Assembly: GCA_049644265.1 (NCBI GenBank)
Contig: JBARRO010000038.1
Location: forward strand, 1 to 6,640
Length of the DNA: 6,640 nucleotides
Reading direction: 5' to 3'
From: JBARRO01 sp049644265
Lineage (GTDB): Bacteria; Bacteroidota; Ignavibacteria; UBA10030
A program made the translations under genes and the position numbers. Positions 1 through 6,074 of this stretch are shown here, one piece after another. Every line of letters begins with the position of its first letter. Positions within the stretch are counted from its first letter, which is position 1. The notes beneath the pieces were generated by a model. It had not been told where the DNA came from and made no database searches. It saw only the letters and a program-made list of their open reading frames with translations.

Positions 1-1
1 G

Positions 2-1756
2 TTTCAAAGAGGCGGACAGGCGTCCTTGAGCGAGCAGGATATGCGGGAGATCAAGTTTTGGTTTCATCTTGCGAATTTTGACCCTGATTTTCTTGAACGG
101 AAACAGTCTCTCGCAAACGGCATGATCATTGACCTCACGGACCTTATCGAAAAAAGGGACGATGGCAGATATTTCCTCAGGAAGACGGTTACCGAAGACG
201 AATGTAACCGTATTATTGCCGAAGCCTACAAGGTTTGTTCAGCTGTCGTCCCGATTCACAGGAAACTCATGTACAATCCGGCAACCCTCAAGGGACAAAT
301 TGAAATTGTCACCACGTCGTACTACCATCCCATCCTTCCGTTGATTTACGACTCTGATTTGGCAAGACTTTGTCAGGGGAACGACCCCATGCCCTCGCGG
401 TTCCACTATCCCAGGGATGCCGAGGCGCAGGTTGCAAAAGCGGTGGAGTACTACAAGGCGACATTTGGAGGCGAACCACGCGGGATGTGGCCCGCAGAAG
501 GCTCTGTGGCACACGATATTATCCCGGTCTTTGCGAATCTCGGTATCAGCTGGATTGCGACGGATGAGAAAATCCTGGCACGTTCGAGGCCCGGCGGACA
601 ACCTTGTTTCACGCCGTACGCGGCGTATGCCACCCCGGGCTCGAAGGATGGAGTGGTGATGGTGTTCCGGGAGACCGAGTTATCCGACAAGATCGGGTTT
701 GTCTACCAAAATTACGGAGGCGAAGATGCGGCAGGGGATTTTATCAACGGGGTTTTCAAGTATATGCCCGGAGAGAATGATCCCGACAGGCTTCTTACTG
801 TCATTCTTGACGGAGAAAACGCCTGGGAGTGGTACCGGTTTGATAACGACGGGAAGGGGTTTCAGAACGGCCTCTATCGTCGGCTGTCGGAATTATACCG
901 AGAGAACAAGGTCATCACCTCCACAGTAACGGAGTATCTCCTGGGAAATCCGCACCGCGGAATACCGGCCCATCCAATTGAGACTCTTCCGAAAATCGAT
1001 TGGGTTTGGCCTGGTTCATGGATCAATGCGAACTTCGATACCTGGATTGGAGATCATGAGGAGAACCGGGCCTGGGAATATCTCCTCACGGCGCGAAAGG
1101 ATCTTGAGAAGTCCGGCATCAAGCAGCCCGACCCACGGGCGAAGGTGCCGAAGAAAGGAACGAAAAGCTGGTATGCTTTCCGTGCCTGGGAATCGCTTTA
1201 TGCGGCAGAAGGATCTGATTGGTTTTGGTGGTACGGCACAGATCAAAACGCTCCTTCCGGAGAAAAACCATTTGACATCGCTTACATCACCCATCTGAAA
1301 AACATCTATCGTTTTGGCGAACAAGCTGGAGGAGATTTTCCGCCACGTACGTTCAGGCCCATCATACCGGACGCGGCTGCGGGACGCATTGCTCAGGGAA
1401 CGATGGCGCAAAGTTCGAACGACCTTGTCAACGTTGTTTTTCAGTGCGATGCGCGTGATGTCTATGTGCGGAAGGCGATCTACGTCGCCGGGAATCATGA
1501 AAGTCTGGGAGCTTGGGTGCCGAACAAGATCAAGATGTTCGACGACGGAACGCATGGGGATACGAGATCCGACGGCATCTGGACCCTGGAAGTCCGGTTA
1601 CCGGCAGGGGTTGAGATTGAGTACAAGTTCACGAACAGCGGAGCGGAAGGGAGTTGGTCTCCGGGAGAAGAATTTGCGGGAACGCATCGAACGGTAAGAA
1701 TCGAGAGAATGCCGGGAGAGACGCTCTACCTTATTGACCGTTTTGGACACTTTTGA
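2..1756 (+). CDS. GH57 alpha-amylase/amylopullulanase-type glycoside hydrolase with C-terminal CBM20-like starch-binding domain, 5'-partial
   Basis: Seen: the frame is open from base 2. The first possible start is TTG at 26, but the coding sense continues upstream of it and the N-terminal GH57 region is absent, so the gene is cut by the window edge. Residues below count from the TTG at 26. A family-like WFHLANFDPDF stretch (12-22) is followed by GQIEIV (90-95), the WPAEGS motif (155-160, E158 the expected nucleophile), LDGENAWEW (D262 the expected acid/base), PGSWINANFDTWIGD (329-343) and SDWFWWYG (397-404). About 466-560 resembles CBM20 (VFQCDA, YVAGNHESLGAW, IEYKF). Known: GH57 enzymes hydrolyse or transfer alpha-glucans by a retaining mechanism with a Glu nucleophile and Asp acid. 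Inference: an active starch or glycogen enzyme; amylase, amylopullulanase and glucanotransferase cannot be told apart here. Cellular location is unknown because the N-terminus is missing. It is the first visible gene of a plus-strand cluster. Confidence 0.9.
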   Translation, partial: FQRGGQASLSEQDMREIKFWFHLANFDPDFLERKQSLANGMIIDLTDLIEKRDDGRYFLRKTVTEDECNRIIAEAYKVCSAVVPIHRKLMYNPATLKGQIEIVTTSYYHPILPLIYDSDLARLCQGNDPMPSRFHYPRDAEAQVAKAVEYYKATFGGEPRGMWPAEGSVAHDIIPVFANLGISWIATDEKILARSRPGGQPCFTPYAAYATPGSKDGVVMVFRETELSDKIGFVYQNYGGEDAAGDFINGVFKYMPGENDPDRLLTVILDGENAWEWYRFDNDGKGFQNGLYRRLSELYRENKVITSTVTEYLLGNPHRGIPAHPIETLPKIDWVWPGSWINANFDTWIGDHEENRAWEYLLTARKDLEKSGIKQPDPRAKVPKKGTKSWYAFRAWESLYAAEGSDWFWWYGTDQNAPSGEKPFDIAYITHLKNIYRFGEQAGGDFPPRTFRPIIPDAAAGRIAQGTMAQSSNDLVNVVFQCDARDVYVRKAIYVAGNHESLGAWVPNKIKMFDDGTHGDTRSDGIWTLEVRLPAGVEIEYKFTNSGAEGSWSPGEEFAGTHRTVRIERMPGETLYLIDRFGHF

Positions 1757-1827
1757 TTTTCCAGAACGCTCAGCATCTGTTGATGCCAGGTATCCGAAAA
1801 CAAAAGAGAATCATACGGTAGTCATCG

Positions 1828-3195
1828 TTGAAACTGCTGAAGTCAATCCTCCTTCCTGGTGTTCTTCTTCTCGTCGTTCTTAATGATGGTTGCCGGCGCT
1901 CTTCAAGCTTCCCGGAGCTGAACGCCCGTCACAGCCCGGATTGGGTCCGGAACGCAGTCCTCTACGAAATTTCTCCACGAGCGTTTTCGATGGAGGGAAC
2001 ATTTCACGGCATCTCCCGACGTTTACCGGAACTCAAGAAGCTTGGTGTCACGGTCCTTGTCCTTGAACCGGTTTATCCGATAGGAGAGCTTAACCGCCAG
2101 GGAACGTTTGGGAATCCGTATTCCGTGCGGGACTACTACGAAGTGAATGAAGATCTGGGAACTCTCGAGGATTTCCTGGCTCTTGTGAAGGCGGCCCATG
2201 CCGACGGTTTCAGGATTATCCTGGATTTGGTCGCCGGCTATACATCCTGGGATAGTCGACTTCTCATGGAGCATCCGGAATGGTTCCAGACGAATGAAGA
2301 GGGATCGATCATCTCTCCAAAGTCTGACTGGGTCGATGTTGCCGCCTTGAACTATGACCGGCATGAGCTGCGCAAATACATGATCGAAATGATGAAGCAT
2401 TGGGTGCGCGAAACTGCGATCGACGGATTTCGGTGTTCCGATGCAGACCTCGTCCCCACCGATTTCTGGGAGATTGCCCGCCACGAACTCGAGTCGATCA
2501 GGCCCGTCTGCATGATCTCTGAATCACCGGTTCCAGCGCTGCATCTGGATGCGTTTGACCTCAGTTATTCTCACGAATTCGGCGCCGCCTTGGACTCCCT
2601 GGATAGCGGGTCGGGAGCAGCTTCACTCCTCGATTCCTTGCTCACCAATGAATCCCTACGCTATCCCCTGAATTCGTTGTTTGTGAGATTTGACGAAGAC
2701 CGCGAAAAAAACAGCCTGCAGGGAGCAGTCCAATCAAGGCTGGGAGAGAATGCATTGCGTGCCGGAATTGTACTCACGTTCACTGTTCCTGGCATCCCGC
2801 TAATCTTTAACGGGGAAGAGACGGGGAGTACAACGAGATTGTCCCTCCATGAGAAGACGCAAATTGACTGGGGAGCGAAAAACAAAATCGGGGATCTCTA
2901 CGTGCAACTTTGCCGCCTGCGGGAAAAGCATCCGTCGCTTCGCCAGGGAGAATTCAAACGACTGTCAAATTCGGCTGATGCGAAAGTCTTTTCGTTTGCC
3001 CGGTCTGCGGAGTCGGATCATGTGATTGTGGTTGTGAACATGTCAAAAGACCCTCAGGAATTCTCGTTGAATCCTGTCCCGAAATTACCGAACGACTTTA
3101 CTGACGTGACTTCCCAGGAGCGGGTCTCATCGAACGAAAGTCCATGGCGGTTTGGCCTCGGGGGTTATGGTTTCAAAATCCTGGTTTCAAATTGA
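1828..3195 (+). CDS. Exported GH13-fold alpha-amylase-like protein with degenerate active site (predicted pseudoenzyme)
   Basis: Seen: 455 residues. The start is TTG at 1828, because an in-frame TAG lies at 1819-1821 and a signal peptide follows at once (LLKSILLPGVLLLVVL, then Cys22). NDGC is a poor lipobox, so a lipoprotein is possible but unsure. No clear Shine-Dalgarno is visible. GH13 scaffold motifs are plain: VLYEISPRAFS (44-54), NPYSVRDYYEVNEDLGTLEDF (96-116), DGFR (199-202), AFDLSYS (242-248) and PGIPLIFNGEE (321-331). The catalytic positions are not: region I reads DLVAGY where DxVxNH is usual, region II has Ser204 where the nucleophile Asp should follow GFRC, and region IV reads DRE (291-293) in place of NHD. 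The acid Glu (E232, in SES) is kept. Known: GH13 needs Asp nucleophile, Glu acid and a second Asp. Inference: no normal hydrolase activity; it may bind glucan or assist the upstream GH57 enzyme. A C-terminal beta domain is plausible (about 375-455). Confidence 0.85.
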   Translation: MKLLKSILLPGVLLLVVLNDGCRRSSSFPELNARHSPDWVRNAVLYEISPRAFSMEGTFHGISRRLPELKKLGVTVLVLEPVYPIGELNRQGTFGNPYSVRDYYEVNEDLGTLEDFLALVKAAHADGFRIILDLVAGYTSWDSRLLMEHPEWFQTNEEGSIISPKSDWVDVAALNYDRHELRKYMIEMMKHWVRETAIDGFRCSDADLVPTDFWEIARHELESIRPVCMISESPVPALHLDAFDLSYSHEFGAALDSLDSGSGAASLLDSLLTNESLRYPLNSLFVRFDEDREKNSLQGAVQSRLGENALRAGIVLTFTVPGIPLIFNGEETGSTTRLSLHEKTQIDWGAKNKIGDLYVQLCRLREKHPSLRQGEFKRLSNSADAKVFSFARSAESDHVIVVVNMSKDPQEFSLNPVPKLPNDFTDVTSQERVSSNESPWRFGLGGYGFKILVSN

Positions 3196-3210
3196 CGGAA
3201 GGAACCTGCA

Positions 3211-3624
3211 ATGAAATTCCATACTGAATACCTCTGGTTCAATACAAAGAAACACCGCGAATACATCAATATCACTCCGGACGTTGAATCAATTCTCAAA
3301 AAGAGCGGAGTAAAGGATGGGATGGTTCTCGTCTCGGCCATGCACATTACGGCCGGGGTGTATGTCAACGACGCCGAACAGGGTCTCATTCAGGATATCG
3401 ACGAGTGGCTGGAGAAACTTGCGCCGTTCCATGAAGGCTACCGGCACCACCGGACGGGAGAGACGAATGGCGATTCTCATTTAAAAAGCCTGCTCATGCA
3501 TCACGAAGTGATTGTGCCCGTCACTGACGGCAAGCTCGACTTTGGACCCTGGCAACAGATTTATTACGCTGAGTTTGACGGTCAAAGAAAGAAACGCGTG
3601 ATCGTCAAAGCGATGGGAGAATGA
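3211..3624 (+). CDS. yjbQ: YjbQ/UPF0047 family protein (putative secondary thiamine-phosphate synthase)
   Basis: Seen: 137 residues, full length for the family. An AGGA-containing ribosome site (GGAAGGA, 3197-3203) sits 7 bases before the ATG, and the gap to the upstream stop is only 15 bases, so it is probably co-transcribed. Family hallmarks are MHITAGVYVND (44-54, equivalent to the usual SxHTTA..xxNE), the polar cluster HHRTGETNGDSHLKS (79-93), VIVPVTDGKLDFGPWQQIYYAEFDG (100-124) and a closing KKRVIVKAMGE. Known: UPF0047 proteins are small cytoplasmic beta-rich trimers; E. coli YjbQ has weak thiamine-phosphate synthase activity, and the true role is unsettled. Inference: the neighbours, glucan genes before and LPS genes after, give no clear lead on substrate. 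The family call is firm, the biochemical role is not. Confidence 0.92.
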   Translation: MKFHTEYLWFNTKKHREYINITPDVESILKKSGVKDGMVLVSAMHITAGVYVNDAEQGLIQDIDEWLEKLAPFHEGYRHHRTGETNGDSHLKSLLMHHEVIVPVTDGKLDFGPWQQIYYAEFDGQRKKRVIVKAMGE

Positions 3625-3673
3625 ATGTGCCGCGACAAGATTCAGGTTTCGTGACATTGACAACAGAGTACCG

Positions 3674-4585
3674 TTGACAAAGTCGACACATCTTCTCGAG
3701 TACGTCCTGCTCCGGATTACCGGTACGGTTGTCCGACTGCTTCCATTTGCCTATGCGGGAAAGTTGGGGGCCGCGCTCGGTTCTCTTATCTACTCGTTCG
3801 GATACCGCCGATCCGTAACGGAACGCAATCTCAGAAATGCATTTCCGGAGTACTCTGATTCACAGATTCGGGCAATAGCCAGGGGTGCATTCCGGACCGT
3901 TGGTGCCAGCCTGGTCGAGATCCTTTGGACTCCCCGACTCACGAAGGAACGGGTTCGGGCGATCGTCCATTACAAGAACCCTGAAGTACTAAAGAGTCTC
4001 TACGATCGTGGGAAGGGAGTAGTCCTTTTGTCCGCACATTTTGGGAATTGGGAGTTGATGGGTCATAGCATCCCGGCACATCTCGATGTTCCCATGCTGG
4101 AGATCGTCAAGTTGCAGTCGAATCCGCTGGTGGATCGGGAAATCGACTCCTTCCGACAACAGTTGGGCAACAACACGGTGCCAATGGAGCACTCAGTCCG
4201 CGAAGTCCTGAAGGCCCTTGGCGAGGGGAGAATCGTCGGAATGCTCGCCGACCAGACTGCCCCGAAAGACAGTGTTCAGGTGGAGTTTTTTGGGAGGCAG
4301 ACCCCGACGTTTGAAGGGCCGGCAGCGTTTAGTCTCAAGACCGGGGCACCTATCGCTCTCGGGTTCACACTGCGTGAACCGGACGGATCATTCTCACAGG
4401 AATTCTACGAAGTGGAGGCGCCGGAGATCCGGGGGGACTCGAGGGAAAACATCGCACTTCTGACACAAAAACACGTGAGACTTACGGAAGAGTTTATCCG
4501 CAAGCATCCCGAACAATGGATGTGGATGCACAAGCGTTGGAAGCACGTTCCCGATAGAAGCGTTGATTCTTCCGGGGCTGAATGA
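3674..4585 (+). CDS. lpxL: LpxL/HtrB-type lipid A biosynthesis acyltransferase
   Basis: Seen: 303 residues, usual size for the family. TTG at 3674 is the only standard start near the expected N-terminus; the frame stays open upstream into yjbQ but without ATG, GTG or TTG close by. The ribosome site is weak. An N-terminal hydrophobic segment (about 8-43, LLEYVLLRITGTVVRLLPF onward) probably anchors it at the inner membrane. The acyltransferase HX4E catalytic motif is AHFGNWE (H122, E127). LADQTAPKDS (191-200) and FFGRQTPTFEGPAAFSLKTGAP (205-226) form the family's substrate block, and HPEQWMWMHKRWK (278-290) is the usual C-terminal signature. Known: LpxL-family enzymes add secondary acyl chains to Kdo2-lipid IVA on the cytoplasmic face. 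Inference: a lipid A late acyltransferase; L versus M type or acyl-chain choice cannot be read. It overlaps the heptosyltransferase gene by 4 bases, which supports shared LPS work. Confidence 0.92.
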   Translation: MTKSTHLLEYVLLRITGTVVRLLPFAYAGKLGAALGSLIYSFGYRRSVTERNLRNAFPEYSDSQIRAIARGAFRTVGASLVEILWTPRLTKERVRAIVHYKNPEVLKSLYDRGKGVVLLSAHFGNWELMGHSIPAHLDVPMLEIVKLQSNPLVDREIDSFRQQLGNNTVPMEHSVREVLKALGEGRIVGMLADQTAPKDSVQVEFFGRQTPTFEGPAAFSLKTGAPIALGFTLREPDGSFSQEFYEVEAPEIRGDSRENIALLTQKHVRLTEEFIRKHPEQWMWMHKRWKHVPDRSVDSSGAE

Positions 4586-5622
4586 CCGTGCCCTCTGAAT
4601 TCAAGAATATCCTCGTCGTTCAAACCGCGTTCATCGGGGATGTCATTCTTACGCTCCCGCTTGTACAACTGATCAAGAAGAATTTTCCCGAAACCAGCGT
4701 CGACATCGTGGTTGTGTCGAGGGCTTCGGGTCTTTTCTCAAACCATCCTTCTATCAGGAACGTTATTCCCTACGACAAACGGGGAAGAGACAAAGGAATA
4801 CGCGGGTTTCGAAGAATACAGCGGACCCTGGAAAGCAATCGATACGATCTTGCCGTTGTTCCTCATCGCTCTCTCCGAAGTGCGTTGCTTGTGCGGATGG
4901 CCGGCATTCCGCGCCGGGTGGGTTTTAGCACAAGTGCCGGACGATGGCTCTTGACCGATCGGGTACAGTACCGATCCGGGATACATGAGATTGAGCGGAA
5001 TATTTCACTCCTGTCCGCGCTTGGATTCAACGTGACTGGTCATGAGCTCCCGCGAGTCTATCCCTCAGACGCGGACAGGGATGCTGTCGAACGACTTTTC
5101 CAGGGACTGAGTATGGATCCATCGGCACCCATGGTCGGAGTCGCTCCGGGAACCATCTGGAACACGAAGAGATGGCCGAAAGAACGTTTTGCGGAGGTCG
5201 TTCGCCGGCTGGGATCGGAAGGGTTTGAGGTCCTGCTGGTTGGAGGGGATGAAGACACGGATCTTTGCCAGGAAATCAAAGTGCTTGCGGACAGCACACG
5301 GGTTCGCAATGTGGCAGGGAAATTCACGCTCCTTCAGTCCGCAGAGGCGCTTCGACGGTGCAAGGTGCTGCTCACCAACGATAGCGCGCCCATGCACCTG
5401 GGAGTTGCCGTTCAGACTCCGGTCGTTGCACTGTTCGGGGCAACAGTTCCTGAATTTGGTTTTGCTCCCTACGGTGCAAAGGACATTGTTCTGGAAACGA
5501 AGGGATTGTCGTGCAGGCCCTGTTCGATCCACGGCGGCAACAAATGTCCGATCGGAACGTTCGAATGTATGTTGAGAATAACCCCCGAGTCAGTCCTCTC
5601 CACAATTCACTCCTTTCTGTAA
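4582..5622 (+). CDS. waaF: GT9 family ADP-heptose:LPS heptosyltransferase (WaaF-type)
   Basis: Seen: 346 residues, starting at an ATGA overlap with the acyltransferase stop (4582-4585), which suggests translational coupling. The N-terminal Rossmann half opens with ILVVQTAFIGDVILTLPLVQL (10-30); D20 of GDxxLTLP matches the catalytic base of heptosyltransferases. The C-terminal half has VGVAPGTIWNTKRWP (185-199, K196 a likely nucleotide-sugar contact), VLLVGGDED (217-225), LLTNDSAPMHLGVAVQTPVVALFG (263-286) and a Cys-rich LSCRPCSIHGGNKCPIGTFEC (309-329). All are GT9 features. Known: WaaF transfers L-glycero-D-manno-heptose from ADP-heptose to the LPS inner core at the inner membrane's cytoplasmic face. 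Inference: heptosyltransferase II is the best match, though other GT9 paralogues share these motifs. It is the last gene before a structured intergenic region. Confidence 0.92.
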   Translation: MTVPSEFKNILVVQTAFIGDVILTLPLVQLIKKNFPETSVDIVVVSRASGLFSNHPSIRNVIPYDKRGRDKGIRGFRRIQRTLESNRYDLAVVPHRSLRSALLVRMAGIPRRVGFSTSAGRWLLTDRVQYRSGIHEIERNISLLSALGFNVTGHELPRVYPSDADRDAVERLFQGLSMDPSAPMVGVAPGTIWNTKRWPKERFAEVVRRLGSEGFEVLLVGGDEDTDLCQEIKVLADSTRVRNVAGKFTLLQSAEALRRCKVLLTNDSAPMHLGVAVQTPVVALFGATVPEFGFAPYGAKDIVLETKGLSCRPCSIHGGNKCPIGTFECMLRITPESVLSTIHSFL

Positions 5623-5672
5623 TGCAAGGAGATTGAAAATCTGGTAAAAGAATCCTACCTTATCATCTGTAG

Positions 5673-5692
5673 GGCCTATGCTCGGATAGGCC
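5673..5692 (+). repeat. Hairpin downstream of the heptosyltransferase gene
   Basis: Seen: a perfect 7-base-pair inverted repeat, GGCCTAT (5673-5679) and ATAGGCC (5686-5692), with a 6-base loop. It lies 51 bases after the last stop codon of the five-gene run. A competing short pairing, CCTAC (5654-5658) with GTAGG (5669-5673), sits just before it. There is no U-tract after the stem, so it is not a canonical intrinsic terminator. Inference: it could protect the 3' end of the transcript or assist termination. Confidence 0.45.
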
Positions 5693-5738
5693 GGAGGTTA
5701 CCTTCAACTGCGATTCGGCACGGTAGAAGGTAACCTTC
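5693..5738 (+). repeat. Long imperfect inverted repeat with GGTTACCTTC arms
   Basis: Seen: AGGTTACCTTC (5695-5705) and GAAGGTAACCT (5726-5736) are perfect reverse complements. After one A/A mismatch (5706/5725) the pairing continues inward at 5707-5710 with 5721-5724 (one G-T), and outward at 5693/5738 after a G-T pair. The predicted stem has about 17 pairs and a 10-base loop. It directly abuts the preceding hairpin. No U-run follows. Inference: a folded 3' UTR element or a small dispersed palindromic repeat; the role is unknown. Confidence 0.6.
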
Positions 5739-5756
5739 AGCCTCTTTCCTGGAGTG

Positions 5757-5809
5757 TTTTTCAATTTTCCGTTTCTGAATTTTGAATTTTCCTTGATACG
5801 CGCCCGTAG
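5757..5809 (+). repeat. Direct repeat copy 1: AT-rich leader ending in the first 10 bases of a tRNA-Arg
   Basis: Seen: this 53-base stretch matches 5909-5960 with two substitutions and a one-base indel. It starts with TTTTTCAATTTTCC and ends TTGATACGCGCCCGTAG. The last ten bases (5800-5809) equal the 5' end of the tRNA-Arg at 5951. After GTAG the identity stops and no tRNA body follows. Inference: a duplicated tRNA leader, either a relic of a lost tRNA copy or of an earlier recombination event at this locus. Confidence 0.8.
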
Positions 5810-5882
5810 TCCCAAATCGGCCTGCAAGCGCGATTTGCGAGCGGCTGCCGATTTGAGGATCCCGACGTTTTTTGTCGGGACT
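5808..5882 (+). repeat. Nested stem-loops between the two leader repeats
   Basis: Seen: CAAATCGG (5813-5820) pairs with CCGATTTG (5848-5855), and TCCCGAC (5860-5866) pairs with GTCGGGA (5874-5880) around a GTTTTTT loop. AGTCCC (5808-5813) also pairs with GGGACT (5877-5882), so alternative folds compete. The T-run is inside the loop rather than after the stem, so standard intrinsic termination is not supported. No coding potential is apparent. Function unknown; a palindromic repeat element is possible. Confidence 0.5.
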
Positions 5883-5908
5883 GGATGGTGCAAAACTTAA
5901 ATCGGTTC

Positions 5909-5960
5909 TTTTTCAATTTTCCATTTCGAATTTTGAGTTTTCCTTGATACGCGCCCGTAG
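5909..5960 (+). repeat. Direct repeat copy 2: leader of the tRNA-Arg gene
   Basis: Seen: 52 bases nearly identical to 5757-5809, 152 bases downstream of it, running directly into the tRNA body at 5951. The AT-rich part (5909-5950) is where the tRNA promoter should be, but no confident -35/-10 pair could be picked. Confidence 0.8.
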
Positions 5961-6007
5961 CTCAGCTGGATAGAGCGACAGCCTCCGGAGCTGTAGGTCA
6001 GGCGTTC
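5951..6007 (+). tRNA. tRNA-Arg (anticodon CCG), 3'-truncated in the T-loop
   Basis: Seen: acceptor 5' strand GCGCCCG (5951-5957), TA, D-stem GCTC (5960-5963) with GAGC (5973-5976) around AGCTGGATA, then anticodon stem ACAGC (5978-5982) with GCTGT (5990-5994). The seven-base loop is CTCCGGA with anticodon CCG at 5985-5987, followed by variable AGGTC and T-stem 5' strand AGGCG (6000-6004). The T-loop begins TTC (6005-6007) and then turns into CCCCCTTAG. The expected GA-rich remainder of the loop, the CGCCT strand and the CGGGCGC acceptor strand do not occur before the integrase gene. Known: CCG reads the Arg codon CGG. Inference: the gene is broken here by an inserted element, so the product from this locus would not fold. 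About 57 of roughly 77 bases remain. Confidence 0.88.
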
Positions 6008-6012
6008 CCCCC
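6000..6012 (+). other. Putative attachment-site junction (att) in the tRNA-Arg T-arm
   Basis: Seen: the tRNA identity ends at about 6007 inside the T-loop, followed by five C residues and unrelated sequence, and an integrase gene starts 67 bases later in the outward direction. Known: tyrosine recombinases commonly use the T-arm of tRNA genes as attB, and their gene usually lies beside one att site. Inference: the crossover lies within or just after AGGCGTTC. The exact core cannot be set without the other junction. Confidence 0.6.
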
Positions 6013-6037
6013 TTAGTATTCTTTACGCTTTAGTAGG

Positions 6038-6057
6038 ATTGCTAATGGAATTGCTAA
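6038..6057 (+). repeat. Short direct repeat ATTGCTAA in the integrase leader
   Basis: Seen: ATTGCTAA occurs at 6038-6045 and again at 6050-6057, 12 bases apart start to start, just before the integrase ribosome site. Inference: it may be a binding site for the integrase arm domain, an excisionase or a repressor. Chance is possible at this length. Confidence 0.3.
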
Positions 6058-6060
6058 CTA

Positions 6061-6069
6061 AAAGGAGGT
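6061..6069 (+). promoter_or_regulatory. Strong Shine-Dalgarno of the integrase gene
   Basis: Seen: AAAGGAGGT lies 5 bases before the ATG at 6075 and is close to the full anti-Shine-Dalgarno complement. It fixes the start. The resident genes upstream have weaker sites or none visible, which sets the element apart. Confidence 0.8.
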
Positions 6070-6074
6070 TGGCA

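Noticed and set aside
1016..1555. Long minus-strand open frame (179 codons) opposite the GH57 gene
   Set aside because: The plus strand there carries clear GH57 and CBM20 motifs, and the antisense product shows no recognisable domain, so it is a shadow frame.
1773..1786. Small hairpin GCATC/GATGC in the 71-base gap between the GH57 and GH13-like genes
   Set aside because: Only five base pairs and no T-run after it, so it does not support a terminator between the two genes.
5860..5880. CCCGAC-T6-GTCGGG as an intrinsic terminator
   Set aside because: The T-run is the loop rather than the tail, and the bases after the stem are CTGGATGG.
5800..5880. A second tRNA gene beginning at the first GCGCCCGTAG
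   Set aside because: After the tenth base there is no D-stem, anticodon stem or T-arm matching a tRNA.
5663..5893. Minus-strand open frame of 76 codons in the intergenic region
   Set aside because: It runs across the hairpins and the AT-rich repeat, its product is low-complexity and unlike any family, and no ribosome site is apparent.
5623..6074. CRISPR array, suggested by repeated AT-rich blocks
   Set aside because: There are only two copies, 99 bases apart and ending in tRNA sequence, with no regular repeat-spacer pattern and no cas genes in the window.
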